A stretch of 64,000 nucleotides of DNA. Source: Corynebacterium pygosceleis (GTDB lineage Bacteria; Actinomycetota; Actinomycetes; Mycobacteriales; Mycobacteriaceae). Where the stretch lies: the NCBI RefSeq assembly GCF_016595275.2, contig NZ_JAENIQ020000003.1, positions 419,513 through 483,512 of the forward strand, given 5' to 3'. A model generated the notes under the pieces. That model made no database searches, was not told the origin of the DNA, and saw only the letters and a list, made by a program, of their open reading frames with translations. Every line of letters begins with the position of its first letter. Positions within the stretch are counted from its first letter, which is position 1. Positions 1-9,222 of this stretch are shown piece by piece. A program made the translations under genes and the position numbers.

Positions 1-1
1 C

Positions 2-406
2 GGCATGGCCACCGGCAAGGGGCTGGGGGAGAACTCGTTGGCGTCGTTGATGACCCGGGGGCTGGCGGAGATATCACGGCTCGGGGAGGCGCTCGGGGCC
101 GACGCCCGGACCTTCGCGGGGCTCGCCGGGATCGGGGACCTCATCGCCACCTGCTCCTCACCGCTGTCCCGGAACCGGTCCTTCGGCAAGTGCCTCGGCA
201 GGGGGGACTCCCTCGCCGACGCCGCCCGGGCGACCCACGGTCAGGTCGCTGAGGGGGTCATCTCCTCGCAGTCCGTCTGGCAGCTCGCACAGGAACACGG
301 CGTCGAGATGCCCATCACCCAGGCCGTCGTCGGGGTGTGTCACGGCGGGATGGACGTCGACACGATGATCCGGGCTCTGATGGGGCGCTCCACGAAAGCT
401 GAATGA
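2..406 (+). CDS. gpsA: Glycerol-3-phosphate dehydrogenase [NAD(P)+], C-terminal part
   Basis: Cut by the window edge; only the last 134 or so codons are present and the N-terminal NAD-binding Rossmann domain lies outside. The visible part is the C-terminal helical domain, with the family signature [12 protein letters not shown] followed by [10 protein letters not shown] near the middle. The enzyme reduces dihydroxyacetone phosphate to sn-glycerol-3-phosphate for phospholipid synthesis in the cytosol. It is followed 25 bp later by ddl, a gpsA–ddl pairing common in actinobacteria. Reading frame is open to the window edge, so the true start cannot be seen. Confidence 0.93.
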   Translation, partial: GMATGKGLGENSLASLMTRGLAEISRLGEALGADARTFAGLAGIGDLIATCSSPLSRNRSFGKCLGRGDSLADAARATHGQVAEGVISSQSVWQLAQEHGVEMPITQAVVGVCHGGMDVDTMIRALMGRSTKAE

Positions 407-431
407 CACGTCGGGCGGTACGCTCGGTACG

Positions 432-1586
432 ATGACGGTCGTGACTTCACCCGTTGACCCCAGTACCGTCCCCGCCGTCCCCACCGTCCCCGCCCCCGGA
501 CACCGTCTCCGCGTCGCGGTCGTCTACGGTGGCCGCAGCTCCGAGCACTCCGTGTCCTGTGTGACCGCCGGGGCGATCATGTCCCACCTCGATCCGGGAC
601 GCTACGAGATCCTGCCCGTCGGGATCACCCGTGACGGTGTGTGGACCGTCGGGGAATCAGACCCGGGCCGGCTGACCATCTCGGGGCGCACGATGCCGGA
701 GGTGACACCGCGCGAGCGTCTCCAGCTGTCGATCGACCCGGAACACCGGGGTCGGTTCCTCATCCTGGACGGGGAGCGCGCCGGACAGATGCACGCCGAG
801 GTCGATGTGATCCTCCCCGCGCTGCACGGGCGGTTCGGCGAGGACGGCACCATCCAGGGGATGTTCGAGCTGTCCGGTGTGCCCTACGTCGGTTGCGGTG
901 TCCTGGCTTCCGCGTGCTGCATGGACAAGGAATACACGAAGAAACTGCTCGCCGCGTCAGGTCTCGCCGTCGCACCGGAGATCATCCTCCGGGAACACAG
1001 GGACCTCGACCCCGCCGAGCGGGACCGTCTCGGGCTGCCGGTGTTCGTGAAACCCGCACAGGGAGGGTCCTCGATCGGGGTGTCCCGGGTGACCGACTGG
1101 GCCGACTTCGCGGACGCCCTCGACACCGCCTTCTCCGAGGACGACAAGGTCATCGTCGAATCGCAGATCTCCGGTCCGGAGGTCGAGGTGGGGGTCCTCC
1201 AGTACCCGGACGGGACCCTGTTCGCCTCCGTTCCGGCGCAGCTCCAGGGAACGGATTCCGGCGACGAGGGGTTCTACGGTTTCGACACGAAGTACCTCGA
1301 CGACGCCGTCACCCCGCAGATCCCTGCGCCCCTCGACGAGGCGACGACGGAGGAGATACGCCGGATGGCGATCGAGGCGTTCCGCGCCGTCAACGCCGAC
1401 GGTCTCGCCCGCGTGGATTTCTTCGCCACCGCCGACGGCCCCGTCATCAACGAGGTGAACACCCTGCCCGGATTCACGCCTATCTCCATGTATCCGCAGG
1501 TACTGGCCGCGTCCGGGGTCGCCTACGGTGAACTGCTCGACATTCTCGTCGCCCGTGCACTGCGCGGAAGGACACCGCTCAGCTGA
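432..1586 (+). CDS. ddl: D-alanine--D-alanine ligase
   Basis: ATP-dependent ligation of two D-alanines, giving the dipeptide for the peptidoglycan stem peptide; cytosolic. The 384-aa protein has the N-terminal GGRSSEHSVS motif (about 33-42), LHGRFGEDGT (131-140), the ATP-grasp segment VFVKPAQGGSSIGVS (204-218) and the C-terminal EVNTLPGFTPISMYP. Length fits actinobacterial Ddl. The first 24 residues are Pro/Val-rich and outside the fold. Start chosen at ATG 432 because a TACGCT -10 hexamer (419-424) lies exactly 7 nt upstream, indicating a leaderless transcript. Its stop overlaps by 8 bp the stop of the convergent minus-strand gene. Confidence 0.95.
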   Translation: MTVVTSPVDPSTVPAVPTVPAPGHRLRVAVVYGGRSSEHSVSCVTAGAIMSHLDPGRYEILPVGITRDGVWTVGESDPGRLTISGRTMPEVTPRERLQLSIDPEHRGRFLILDGERAGQMHAEVDVILPALHGRFGEDGTIQGMFELSGVPYVGCGVLASACCMDKEYTKKLLAASGLAVAPEIILREHRDLDPAERDRLGLPVFVKPAQGGSSIGVSRVTDWADFADALDTAFSEDDKVIVESQISGPEVEVGVLQYPDGTLFASVPAQLQGTDSGDEGFYGFDTKYLDDAVTPQIPAPLDEATTEEIRRMAIEAFRAVNADGLARVDFFATADGPVINEVNTLPGFTPISMYPQVLAASGVAYGELLDILVARALRGRTPLS

Positions 1587-2559
1587 CCCGTGCGGGTACG
1601 GTGACCGTCCACAGGGACCGCATCGCCGCACCCCGCCGGGTCTTCGCCTCGAACGCCTGCATCCCGAGGTGCAGCGTCCTGACACCACGACCCGGTCCGG
1701 CGCACCACGCCAGCGGCTCCCACAGTGCGAGATGCGCGTGGAGAGGACCCGTCACGGAGTCCCGCGACGGATCACGGAGACCGACCACGTCGACGGTGGC
1801 CTCGTCACCGACCCGCCGGAGCACACTGAAACCGGTGATCCGGCCACCCGGATCCGTCGCCGTGAACACCGTCGACGAATCCGCCAGGAAACGGTTCCGA
1901 CGGTGCAGCAGATCGATCGCCCCGGCATCGGTGACGGAGCGTCCGTGGGCGCGTTCGACGGTGGCGAGGAGAGGCCCCAGCAGCTCCGGGGAGGGGCAGT
2001 CACCGGACGCGGCGGACGTCGCGGTGACCCGCACACGGCCCCGGCTGAAGGACGCGAGCTCCTCCCGGACGTCCGCCCTGCGCTCACGTGACTGGAGGGA
2101 GGTGGCGACGTGCGCCTCGACACCGCCCCCGGTGACCTCCACGGTGCAGTCCGCGCCGGCGAGCCGGAGACCCGAGGCACCCACGCCGAGCGCCCGGATC
2201 AACCGCCGGGAGTCGTCCCCGGTGAGGAACGGCCACGACCACCCGCCGCACGAGGACGGGAACATCTCCACCGCAGCGTCGATCAGCGCGGGCAACTGCT
2301 CCGGGGACGCACCGTCGTCGAGAAGCAACCGGGACACACGCCCCGCCCGCCCTCCGAGGACCAGTCCGGCCGGGTAGTGGGGTTCCGGTTCACCCGGGCA
2401 ATGGTGCGCCACGAGGAACGCCCCGTTCCCGTCGGAGAGGTACCGTGGTTCGGACCGTGCGTCCGAATCGACGAACCGACACCAGTCTGCGCCGGAGCAG
2501 ATGCCGGCGACGCGGTCGAAACCGGGGAGATCCGGAGTCCCGCCGTGGACGATGGTCAT
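1579..2559 (-). CDS. Putative GNAT/FemAB-like acyltransferase (uncharacterised)
   Basis: A 326-aa soluble protein with no signal peptide or membrane segment. I do not recognise a named family with certainty. The C-terminal half looks like an acyltransferase fold: after GRITGFSVLRRVGDEATVDV comes HLGMQAFEAKTRRGAAMRSLW, a pattern like the end of GNAT and FemAB-type enzymes, where a late Lys/Arg-rich helix precedes the last strand. The start at ATG 2559 has a good ribosome site (AGGAAGG, 6 nt before). A longer open frame upstream lacks such a site. It lies convergent to ddl (8-bp overlap) and downstream of the DUF3515 gene on the same strand, so a cell-envelope role is possible but only inferred. 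Confidence 0.6.
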   Translation of the reverse strand: MTIVHGGTPDLPGFDRVAGICSGADWCRFVDSDARSEPRYLSDGNGAFLVAHHCPGEPEPHYPAGLVLGGRAGRVSRLLLDDGASPEQLPALIDAAVEMFPSSCGGWSWPFLTGDDSRRLIRALGVGASGLRLAGADCTVEVTGGGVEAHVATSLQSRERRADVREELASFSRGRVRVTATSAASGDCPSPELLGPLLATVERAHGRSVTDAGAIDLLHRRNRFLADSSTVFTATDPGGRITGFSVLRRVGDEATVDVVGLRDPSRDSVTGPLHAHLALWEPLAWCAGPGRGVRTLHLGMQAFEAKTRRGAAMRSLWTVTVPARVS

Positions 2560-2614
2560 GGTGGTCCTTCCTGGGACTGACTGGGTGAGGCACGGACAGC
2601 GGTGACGGCGTACC

Positions 2615-3586
2615 TCACCGGGCGCCCGGTTTCCCCGGGATGTTACGTGCGATCGCGTCACCGAGGGTGACGATCGCGGTGTTTCCCGCGGCCTGCGGCA
2701 TCGACACCGCGACAGTGGACGTCCGACCGAGGGCGTACCAGGTGCCGGACGTCGTCCCGTTGGCGAGAGCGGTGTCATTGAACCAGGCGACGTCATTGAC
2801 CTGCTGAACCTGCACACCAGGTTCATAGGAGGGGGCGTCCGCGACCCCGCACCGGAGAACCACGGGCTCCGCACCTTCGGCGGTCCACGCCGCCGATCCG
2901 GCGGGGAGGCCGGCGGCACCGATCCGCTCCGCACTGACCCGGGTGTACCCCGCCGTGCCCCCGAGCGTCTCCGGAAGCGCGGGGAGCAACCTGTCACAGC
3001 CCTCATCGGAATCCCCCGGCACCAGATCCGCGAGCGGTGCCGGGGCCGGGGTGTTCTCCGTGCGGTCCAGGGAACCGAGAGCCCCGGAGAGTTCCCCCAC
3101 CGGGGAGTCGTCCCCGTCCACGGAGCGGTCGTCCGCGGTCACCGCGACCACGGGGAAGCGGTTCACCGCGAACCAGGTCCGCAGACTGGAACCCGTTGTC
3201 GCGTCGTCCACGCGGATCCAGGACGTACCGTCGACCTCCGTCACACCGGACAGCGTCGTGTACTGCAACGGGAGCGAGACCCCGCAACGCAGGGTGATCC
3301 GGCTCAACGAATCCGAACGCCACGCCGCGGCCCCCTCCGGGGCCGGGTCGGCCAATTCCGCGCGGGGATGCCCGAGCAGCTCCCCCGGGAGAGCCCCGAG
3401 GAAACGCCCGCACTCCGGTGAACCGGCGTCCGGAGAATCGATCGTCGCCATGGAGACCGGCTGGAGCGCGGCTTTCCGGTAGACGATCTTCGCCCCGATC
3501 AGCGTCCCGATCACCAGTGTCACGGAGAGCCCGAGGGCGATGTACAACGGAACACGGTTAAATGGAGTGGACTGCTCGGTGGTCAT
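2615..3586 (-). CDS. DUF3515 membrane-anchored protein with tandem domain duplication
   Basis: A 323-aa protein with one N-terminal transmembrane segment (about 13-31) and an extracytoplasmic remainder. DUF3515 proteins sit between ddl and thiL in mycobacteria and corynebacteria; their function is unknown. Two copies of the domain are visible, about 56-171 and 194-312. Each has Cys followed by R-L-ALP (CGRFLGALP, CDRLLPALP), then AAW, then LRCGV, then a V-[DN]-x-x-[SA]-W strand, then TW[FY]A and a VAV[TS] strand. The two cysteines per copy probably form a disulfide. Start chosen at 3586, not at an upstream in-frame codon, because a TAGGAT -10 lies 8 nt before it, divergent from thiL. Confidence 0.8.
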   Translation of the reverse strand: MTTEQSTPFNRVPLYIALGLSVTLVIGTLIGAKIVYRKAALQPVSMATIDSPDAGSPECGRFLGALPGELLGHPRAELADPAPEGAAAWRSDSLSRITLRCGVSLPLQYTTLSGVTEVDGTSWIRVDDATTGSSLRTWFAVNRFPVVAVTADDRSVDGDDSPVGELSGALGSLDRTENTPAPAPLADLVPGDSDEGCDRLLPALPETLGGTAGYTRVSAERIGAAGLPAGSAAWTAEGAEPVVLRCGVADAPSYEPGVQVQQVNDVAWFNDTALANGTTSGTWYALGRTSTVAVSMPQAAGNTAIVTLGDAIARNIPGKPGAR

Positions 3587-3659
3587 GGGACCCCATCCTA
3601 GCCACCGGGCGGCCCGCCCCCGCCCGCACCCACCCACCGGAAAAAGAGTGATCGACGCC

Positions 3660-4667
3660 GTGGCCACCGAATACCCCGACCGCTACACAGGTCTGACCGT
3701 CGCCGAGATCGGGGAGCACGCCACGATCCGCGCGATCCTCGACGCAGCCCCCTCGCACCGCAACGGGGATGACGCGGCGGTACTCCCGATGCCGAACCCC
3801 AACACCCGTACCGTCGTCACCACGGACATGCTCGTCGAAGGTCGGCATTTCCGCCTCGACTGGTCCCGCGCCGCGGAGATCGGACACAAGGCCGTGGTCC
3901 AGAACTTCGCCGACATCGAGGCCATGGGCGCCCGCCCCGTCGCCGTCGTCCTCGCCCTCTCCGCCCCGGGACACACCCCGGTCGACTTCATCACCGAACT
4001 GGCCCGGGGTATCGGAGAACGCGTCGCCGACTACAGCGCGGATCTCGCGGGAGGCGACCTCACCGGGGGCGAACACCTCGTGGTGAGCGTCAGCGCCATC
4101 GGCCACCTCGGCGGCAGCATGCCCGCCCTCACCCTCGACGGCGCCCGCCCCGGCCAGGCGGTCGTCGCCGCCGGACGCATCGGATACTCCGCAGCCGGGC
4201 TCGCCCTTCTCCGGAGATACGGCAGAGACGACGTCCCGGCCGAGTTCACGGAGCTGGTCCGGGCCCACCTCATCCCCGCCACCGCACCGGGCAGGGGAGT
4301 GATCGCCCGGGCGGCCGGTGCGTCATCGATGACCGACAACTCCGACGGCCTCATCACCGACCTGGAGACCCTCGCACGCCGCAGCGGCGTCGGCATCGAC
4401 CTCGCCGGAGTCGCCATCGCCCCCGACGAGCTCCTCACCGCGGCCGGCAGGCACCTCGGAATCGACCCCTGGACCTGGGTCCTCACCGGGGGAGAGGACC
4501 ACACGCTCATGGGAACCACCTCGAAGGACGCCCCCAGCGGATTCCGGGTGATCGGGGCGGTCCACCGCAACCGCCCCGGAACCGGACCGGCGGTCACCGT
4601 CGATTCCGAACCTCCCGCCCACAGCACGGGCTGGGACAGTTTCCCGCGCCGGGTGCCGTCACCCTAG
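3660..4667 (+). CDS. thiL: Thiamine-phosphate kinase
   Basis: Phosphorylates thiamine monophosphate to thiamine diphosphate with ATP, the last step of the cofactor pathway. The protein has the PurM/SelD-like fold signatures: the acidic metal site NGDDAAVL (35-42), [11 protein letters not shown] (54-64), and [11 protein letters not shown] in the second part of the ATP site. Length about 335 aa, as usual. Start uncertain: GTG 3660 is chosen because a GGAAAAAGAG purine run ends 11 nt upstream; GTG 3648 is possible but would touch that run. The stop TAG (4665-4667) is the first half of a TAGACT hexamer that looks like the -10 element of ung. Confidence 0.93.
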   Translation: MATEYPDRYTGLTVAEIGEHATIRAILDAAPSHRNGDDAAVLPMPNPNTRTVVTTDMLVEGRHFRLDWSRAAEIGHKAVVQNFADIEAMGARPVAVVLALSAPGHTPVDFITELARGIGERVADYSADLAGGDLTGGEHLVVSVSAIGHLGGSMPALTLDGARPGQAVVAAGRIGYSAAGLALLRRYGRDDVPAEFTELVRAHLIPATAPGRGVIARAAGASSMTDNSDGLITDLETLARRSGVGIDLAGVAIAPDELLTAAGRHLGIDPWTWVLTGGEDHTLMGTTSKDAPSGFRVIGAVHRNRPGTGPAVTVDSEPPAHSTGWDSFPRRVPSP

Positions 4668-4680
4668 ACTCGGAGGCGCC

Positions 4681-5385
4681 ATGAGTGACACAGACAACCC
4701 CGTACAGATGTCCGCCGACCACACCGGGCCACTCCCCGTGGAGGAGGGCTGGCGCCGGGTCCTCGACCCGGTCACGCCCGCCATCCACCGCATGGGTGAC
4801 TTCCTCCGGGCCGAGAACGCCGCAGGTCGCGGCTATCTACCCGCCGGAACCGACGTGCTGAGGGCGTTCACCTACCCTTTCGACCGGGTGAAGGTGCTCA
4901 TCGTCGGACAGGATCCGTATCCGACCCCGGGACACGCGATGGGGCTGTCCTTCTCCACCCAGCCGGGGGTTCGTCCCCTCCCGAAGTCCCTGGCCAACAT
5001 CTTCCGTGAATACTCCGGTGACCTCGGACTCCCGGCGCCCGTCGACGGTGATCTCACCCCGTGGTCGGAGCAGGGGGTGGCCCTGTTCAACCGGGTGCTC
5101 ACCGTGCGTCCCGGAGCCGCCGCCTCACACCGGGGTAAGGGATGGGAGGAGATCACCGAGGCCGCCATCACCGCCCTGGCGCAGCGGAACCGCCCGCTGG
5201 TCGCGATACTGTGGGGCCGCGACGCGCAGAACACGCAGCGGTTCCTCGGTGACACGCCCTGCATCTGTTCGCCGCACCCCTCACCGCTCTCCGCCCACCG
5301 TGGTTTCTTCGGCTCCCGGCCGTTCAGTCGCGCCAACGAGATGCTCGAGGCACAGGGCGCGCAGCCCGTGGACTGGCGGCTGTAG
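4681..5385 (+). CDS. ung: Uracil-DNA glycosylase
   Basis: Removes uracil from DNA to start base-excision repair. Family 1 motifs are intact: the water-activating loop GQDPYP (76-81, Asp78 catalytic) and the leucine loop [18 protein letters not shown] in the C-terminal part. Length (234 aa) is typical. The ATG at 4681 is preceded by GGAGG and by a TAGACT hexamer at 4665-4670, which overlaps the thiL stop. The ung stop codon is itself part of a second TAGACT at 5383-5388 that would serve the next gene. It lies in a dense run of same-strand genes from thiL to recG. Confidence 0.97.
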   Translation: MSDTDNPVQMSADHTGPLPVEEGWRRVLDPVTPAIHRMGDFLRAENAAGRGYLPAGTDVLRAFTYPFDRVKVLIVGQDPYPTPGHAMGLSFSTQPGVRPLPKSLANIFREYSGDLGLPAPVDGDLTPWSEQGVALFNRVLTVRPGAAASHRGKGWEEITEAAITALAQRNRPLVAILWGRDAQNTQRFLGDTPCICSPHPSPLSAHRGFFGSRPFSRANEMLEAQGAQPVDWRL

Positions 5386-5396
5386 ACTTGTCGACC

Positions 5397-7067
5397 ATGG
5401 CCTCTGACGTATCCCTCGACGGAACCGCCCTCCTCTCCTGGGCGGAACGGGCGGTGGACGCTCTCTCCACCCGGAGGGAGGAGATCAACGGGCTGAACGT
5501 CTTCCCGGTCCCGGACGCGGACACCGGATCGAACATGACCTACACGATGGAGGCCGCGCTCGCGGAGGCCGCCAAACTGGATGACGGGGAGAAGAAGAGC
5601 GCGCACGCGGTCGCCGCAGCCCTCGCCGCCGGTTCCGTTCGTGGGGCCAGGGGAAACTCGGGAGTGGTCCTCAGCCAGGTCATCAGCGGCATGGCGCAGG
5701 CGGCCGCCAGCGGCAGTCTGGACGGCGGTTGCCTGAAGAACTCCCTGTCCATCGCCGTGCGGCTCGTCGACAGGGCCATCACCGAACCTGTCGAGGGAAC
5801 GGTCGTGACCGTTCTGCGGGCGACCGCCGTGGCTGCGGGGCAGGCCGGTGACGGACTACGGGAGACCGCGGCCGCCGCCGTCGAAGCGGCCCGTACCGCG
5901 CTGATGAAGACCCCCTCCCAGCTCGAGGTGCTGAGATCCGCCGGCGTCGTCGACGCGGGAGGGGCCGGACTCGTCGTCCTGCTCCAGTCCCTGCTCGACG
6001 AGATCGAGGGAATCTCCAGGGAGGACGGTGTCGTCGATTCCTTCGGGGAACCGGGCGCACGTCCCGCCGCCAGCCTGGGGAGCACCGGCTGTGAGACCCG
6101 GCACGGGCGCACCAACCAGCTCGAGATCATGTGCTTCCTCCGGCTCACCGGAGACACGACCCTGGAGACCCTGCGCGACTCGCTGGCGGACGGGGGCGAC
6201 AGTCTCGTGCTCGCCCCCGTCGACACCGACCCCGACGGGCCGGTCCGCGCCGTGACGGTCCACATCCACAGTGCCACCCCCGGGCCGGTGATCGAGGAAC
6301 TGTTCCACGCCGGTGAGGTCACGGACCTCCGCCTGGAGGTCCTGCCCGGAAGTCCGCAGGTCGAGACACGTCACCGTGCGGTGATGGCCGTCGCCCCCGA
6401 CGGTCCGCTCGCGGAACTCTACCGCCAGGCCGGCGCGATCGTCGTCACCCCGGTGCCCTCCGGGGACCGCCCCGACGACACCGACACCGTCTCCAAGATC
6501 CTCGCGGAACTCCGTACCCACGGCATCGGCGAGGTCATCCTCCTCCCGAACGGTCTGCTCAGCCGCAGGGAGATGGTCTCCGCCGAACTCGCGGCCCACG
6601 CAGCCGAACGCACGATGACGATCCTTCCCACCGCCCGACTCGTCAGCGGAATCGCCGCACTCGCCGTCCACGACCCCGATCAGCCGGTCGCGGTGGACTC
6701 CTACGCCATGGCCGAAGCCGCCGGTTCCATGCGCACCGCCGTCCTCCAGCGCGCGGAGAAGGCGGCACTCACCCTCGCCGGTCCGTGTTCCAGGGGGGAC
6801 GTCCTCGTCACCAGCGGAACCGGTGTCCTCCTCGTCGCCGATGACCTCCAGACGGCACTCGAACAGACCTGTACCCGGTTGCTCGGCAGGGGAGGCGAAC
6901 TCGTCACCCTCCTGTTGACCGACGAGGCGGCCTCCGAGATCGATCTCGCCCGGTTCACCGACCATCTTCCCGGGGCCACCGGTTCCATCGAGGGCGGTGC
7001 GGATGTCGAGGTGATGGTCTACCCGGCGGAAGGGCTCGCCCACCTCGCCGAGATCGGGGTGGAGTAG
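5397..7067 (+). CDS. fakA: DAK2/DegV-type fatty acid kinase-like protein (FakA family)
   Basis: A 556-aa cytosolic protein. The N-terminal DhaL (DAK2) nucleotide-binding domain (about 10-200) carries NVFPVPDADTGSNM, whose acidic residues bind Mg-ATP in the family, and RGARGNSGVVLSQ. The middle and C-terminal parts match the FakA-type extension. In Firmicutes FakA phosphorylates fatty acids bound to a FakB (DegV) partner; no FakB gene is in this window, so the substrate here is inferred. The family motif normally reads GDTG; here it is ADTG. Start at ATG 5397 is supported by TAGACT (5383-5388) 8 nt upstream. It is followed by recG after 4 bp, an arrangement conserved in actinobacteria. Confidence 0.85.
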   Translation: MASDVSLDGTALLSWAERAVDALSTRREEINGLNVFPVPDADTGSNMTYTMEAALAEAAKLDDGEKKSAHAVAAALAAGSVRGARGNSGVVLSQVISGMAQAAASGSLDGGCLKNSLSIAVRLVDRAITEPVEGTVVTVLRATAVAAGQAGDGLRETAAAAVEAARTALMKTPSQLEVLRSAGVVDAGGAGLVVLLQSLLDEIEGISREDGVVDSFGEPGARPAASLGSTGCETRHGRTNQLEIMCFLRLTGDTTLETLRDSLADGGDSLVLAPVDTDPDGPVRAVTVHIHSATPGPVIEELFHAGEVTDLRLEVLPGSPQVETRHRAVMAVAPDGPLAELYRQAGAIVVTPVPSGDRPDDTDTVSKILAELRTHGIGEVILLPNGLLSRREMVSAELAAHAAERTMTILPTARLVSGIAALAVHDPDQPVAVDSYAMAEAAGSMRTAVLQRAEKAALTLAGPCSRGDVLVTSGTGVLLVADDLQTALEQTCTRLLGRGGELVTLLLTDEAASEIDLARFTDHLPGATGSIEGGADVEVMVYPAEGLAHLAEIGVE

Positions 7068-7071
7068 GGCG

Positions 7072-9189
7072 ATGCTCGGTTGGCGTGACCCCCGGAGAAT
7101 CGACGATCTGATCCCCAAGAAGAACGCCACAGCGTTGAAGAAGGCCTTCGGGTACACCACCGTCGATGAACTGCTGCTGCACTTCCCCCGGGCCTGGTCG
7201 CACCACGGTGCCGGGGTCAACGTCGACGATGCGGAACCCGGCGACACGGTCACCTGCGTGGGTACCGTCATCACGGCGAAAACGGGGTACACCTCCACGG
7301 GTAAACAGATGCACCGCATCACGATCAGCGACGGTGCGAACACGCTCTCGGCCACCTTCTTCCAGGCCAGACTCCCCGCCAGACAGCTGAAGGCCGGGGT
7401 CCGCGCCATGTTCTCCGGCAAACTCCGGGTGTTCCGCGGTCAGGCCGAGATCTCCCACCCCGCGTACGTCATCCTCCCGGAACCCGGTCGGAGACAGTTC
7501 GCCACCGGTTCCCTGCGTACCCTCGGAGACTTCGGTTCCCCGGAGGAACTCGAGGAACTGCTGTCCCAGCTGGAGTACCTCGCGGTCTACCCCGGGAAGA
7601 AGGGGGTGACCAGTTGGGCGCTGCTCGGTGCCGTGAACGCCGTGCTCGCCGAGACCCCGGTGATTCCCGAGCCCCTCGACACCGTGCCCGACGACATGGT
7701 CGGATTCGATGAGGCGATCCGCGGAATCCACCAACCGGACGGGCGTGGCCCGGAGCCCTTCATCGAGCGTCTGAAATACAACGAGGCACTGTCGTTGGCG
7801 CTCGTCATGGCCCTGCGGCGGGCGGACGCCGCCGCCCGCGTCGCACCCGCCTGCCCCGAGGATCCGGACGGACAGAAGGCGACGATGCTCGCCAACCTGC
7901 CGTTCCCGCTGACGGACGGCCAGCGGGGGGTCGGTGCCGACATCACCGGGGAACTCGCGGCCCCTGTGCCGATGAGCAGGCTGCTCCAGGGGGAGGTCGG
8001 TTCCGGTAAGACGATCGTCGCACTTCTGGCCATGCTCCAGGTCGTCGACTCCGGCAGGCAGTGCGCGCTGCTCGCCCCCACCGAGGTGCTCGCCGTCCAA
8101 CACGCCCGCAGCATCACCGCAACCCTCATGGCGGCCGGCGTGCCCGCCACCGTGACCGTCCTGACCGGATCGATGACCACGGCAGCGCGTCGACGGGCAC
8201 TCCTCGACACCGTGTCCGGTCAGACGGACATCGTCGTCGGCACCCACGCCCTGATCCAGGACGGAGTGGAGTTCTTCGACCTCGGCCTGGTTGTCGTCGA
8301 CGAGCAGCACCGATTCGGTGTCGAACAGCGTGATCGTCTGCGTGGCGCGGGCCGCGACGGCATGACCCCCCATCTCCTCGTCATGACGGCCACACCCATT
8401 CCCCGCACCGTGGCGATGACCGCATTCGGTGATCTCAGGGTCTCCACCCTCCGCGAACTCCCGGGTGGCAGACGCCCGATCACCAGTGCGGTGGTGCCGG
8501 GTGCCCGGCCCGCGTGGGTGAAGCGGGCGTGGGAACGCATCCGTGAGGAGGTGGGGGCGGGGCGTCAGGCGTTCGTCGTCTGCCCACGGATCGATGGCGA
8601 GGGCGGTGTCACCGAGACCTTCGGGATCCTCCGGGACCGGATCTTCCCCGAACTCACCGTCGGACTGCTCCACGGCCGGATGCACGCCGAGGAGAAGGAC
8701 CGGGTGATGTCCGACTTCGCCGCAGGGGGCGTCGACATCCTCGTGTCCACCACCGTCATCGAGGTCGGTATCGACGTACCCAACGCCACGGTCATGTACA
8801 TCCGTGAGGCCGAGAACTTCGGTGTGAGTCAGCTGCACCAGCTGCGGGGCCGGGTCGGACGTGGCGGACACGCCTCACTCTGTCTCCTGCACACGGACCA
8901 ACCCGAGGACTCCGATTCCTTCGCGAGGGTCCGTGCCGTCGCGGCGACGACCGACGGATTCCGGTTGGCGGAACTCGATCTGCGGTCCCGCCGGGAGGGT
9001 GACGTCCTGGGGACGGCGCAGTCCGGCGGGCGACGCCACGTCCGGCTCCTCGACCTCATCGACGACGCCCCGATGATCGAACGTGCGGCGCAGGATGCGA
9101 CGGACATCGTCGCCCGGAACCGTGTGCTCGCCGAACAGCTGGTCAGTGACGTCGAGATCGAGGAACAGGAATTCATCGACAAGACATAG
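7072..9189 (+). CDS. recG: ATP-dependent DNA helicase RecG
   Basis: Superfamily 2 double-stranded DNA translocase that reverses stalled replication forks and branch-migrates Holliday junctions. The 705-aa protein has the N-terminal wedge (OB) domain (about 50-160), Walker A GEVGSGKT (about 306-313), the DEQHRFG form of the DEAH box (about 409), the TATPIPRT motif III, and the C-terminal helicase lobe ending with the GRVGRGG motif and the TRG-like region. It starts 4 bp after the fakA-like gene and is probably co-transcribed. The downstream neighbour is convergent (the pfl operon), not the biotinyl gene expected directly after recG. Confidence 0.97.
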   Translation: MLGWRDPRRIDDLIPKKNATALKKAFGYTTVDELLLHFPRAWSHHGAGVNVDDAEPGDTVTCVGTVITAKTGYTSTGKQMHRITISDGANTLSATFFQARLPARQLKAGVRAMFSGKLRVFRGQAEISHPAYVILPEPGRRQFATGSLRTLGDFGSPEELEELLSQLEYLAVYPGKKGVTSWALLGAVNAVLAETPVIPEPLDTVPDDMVGFDEAIRGIHQPDGRGPEPFIERLKYNEALSLALVMALRRADAAARVAPACPEDPDGQKATMLANLPFPLTDGQRGVGADITGELAAPVPMSRLLQGEVGSGKTIVALLAMLQVVDSGRQCALLAPTEVLAVQHARSITATLMAAGVPATVTVLTGSMTTAARRRALLDTVSGQTDIVVGTHALIQDGVEFFDLGLVVVDEQHRFGVEQRDRLRGAGRDGMTPHLLVMTATPIPRTVAMTAFGDLRVSTLRELPGGRRPITSAVVPGARPAWVKRAWERIREEVGAGRQAFVVCPRIDGEGGVTETFGILRDRIFPELTVGLLHGRMHAEEKDRVMSDFAAGGVDILVSTTVIEVGIDVPNATVMYIREAENFGVSQLHQLRGRVGRGGHASLCLLHTDQPEDSDSFARVRAVAATTDGFRLAELDLRSRREGDVLGTAQSGGRRHVRLLDLIDDAPMIERAAQDATDIVARNRVLAEQLVSDVEIEEQEFIDKT

Positions 9190-9222
9190 GGCGGCCCGCA
9201 CGGCGGTGCACCCGGTGGCGGT

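Noticed and set aside
957..1688. Long minus-strand frame opposite ddl
   Set aside because: High-GC codon bias creates long shadow frames opposite real genes; no domain or ribosome site.
6955..8871. 638-codon minus-strand frame opposite recG
   Set aside because: It mirrors recG codon bias; composition is Gly/Asp/His-rich and matches no protein family.
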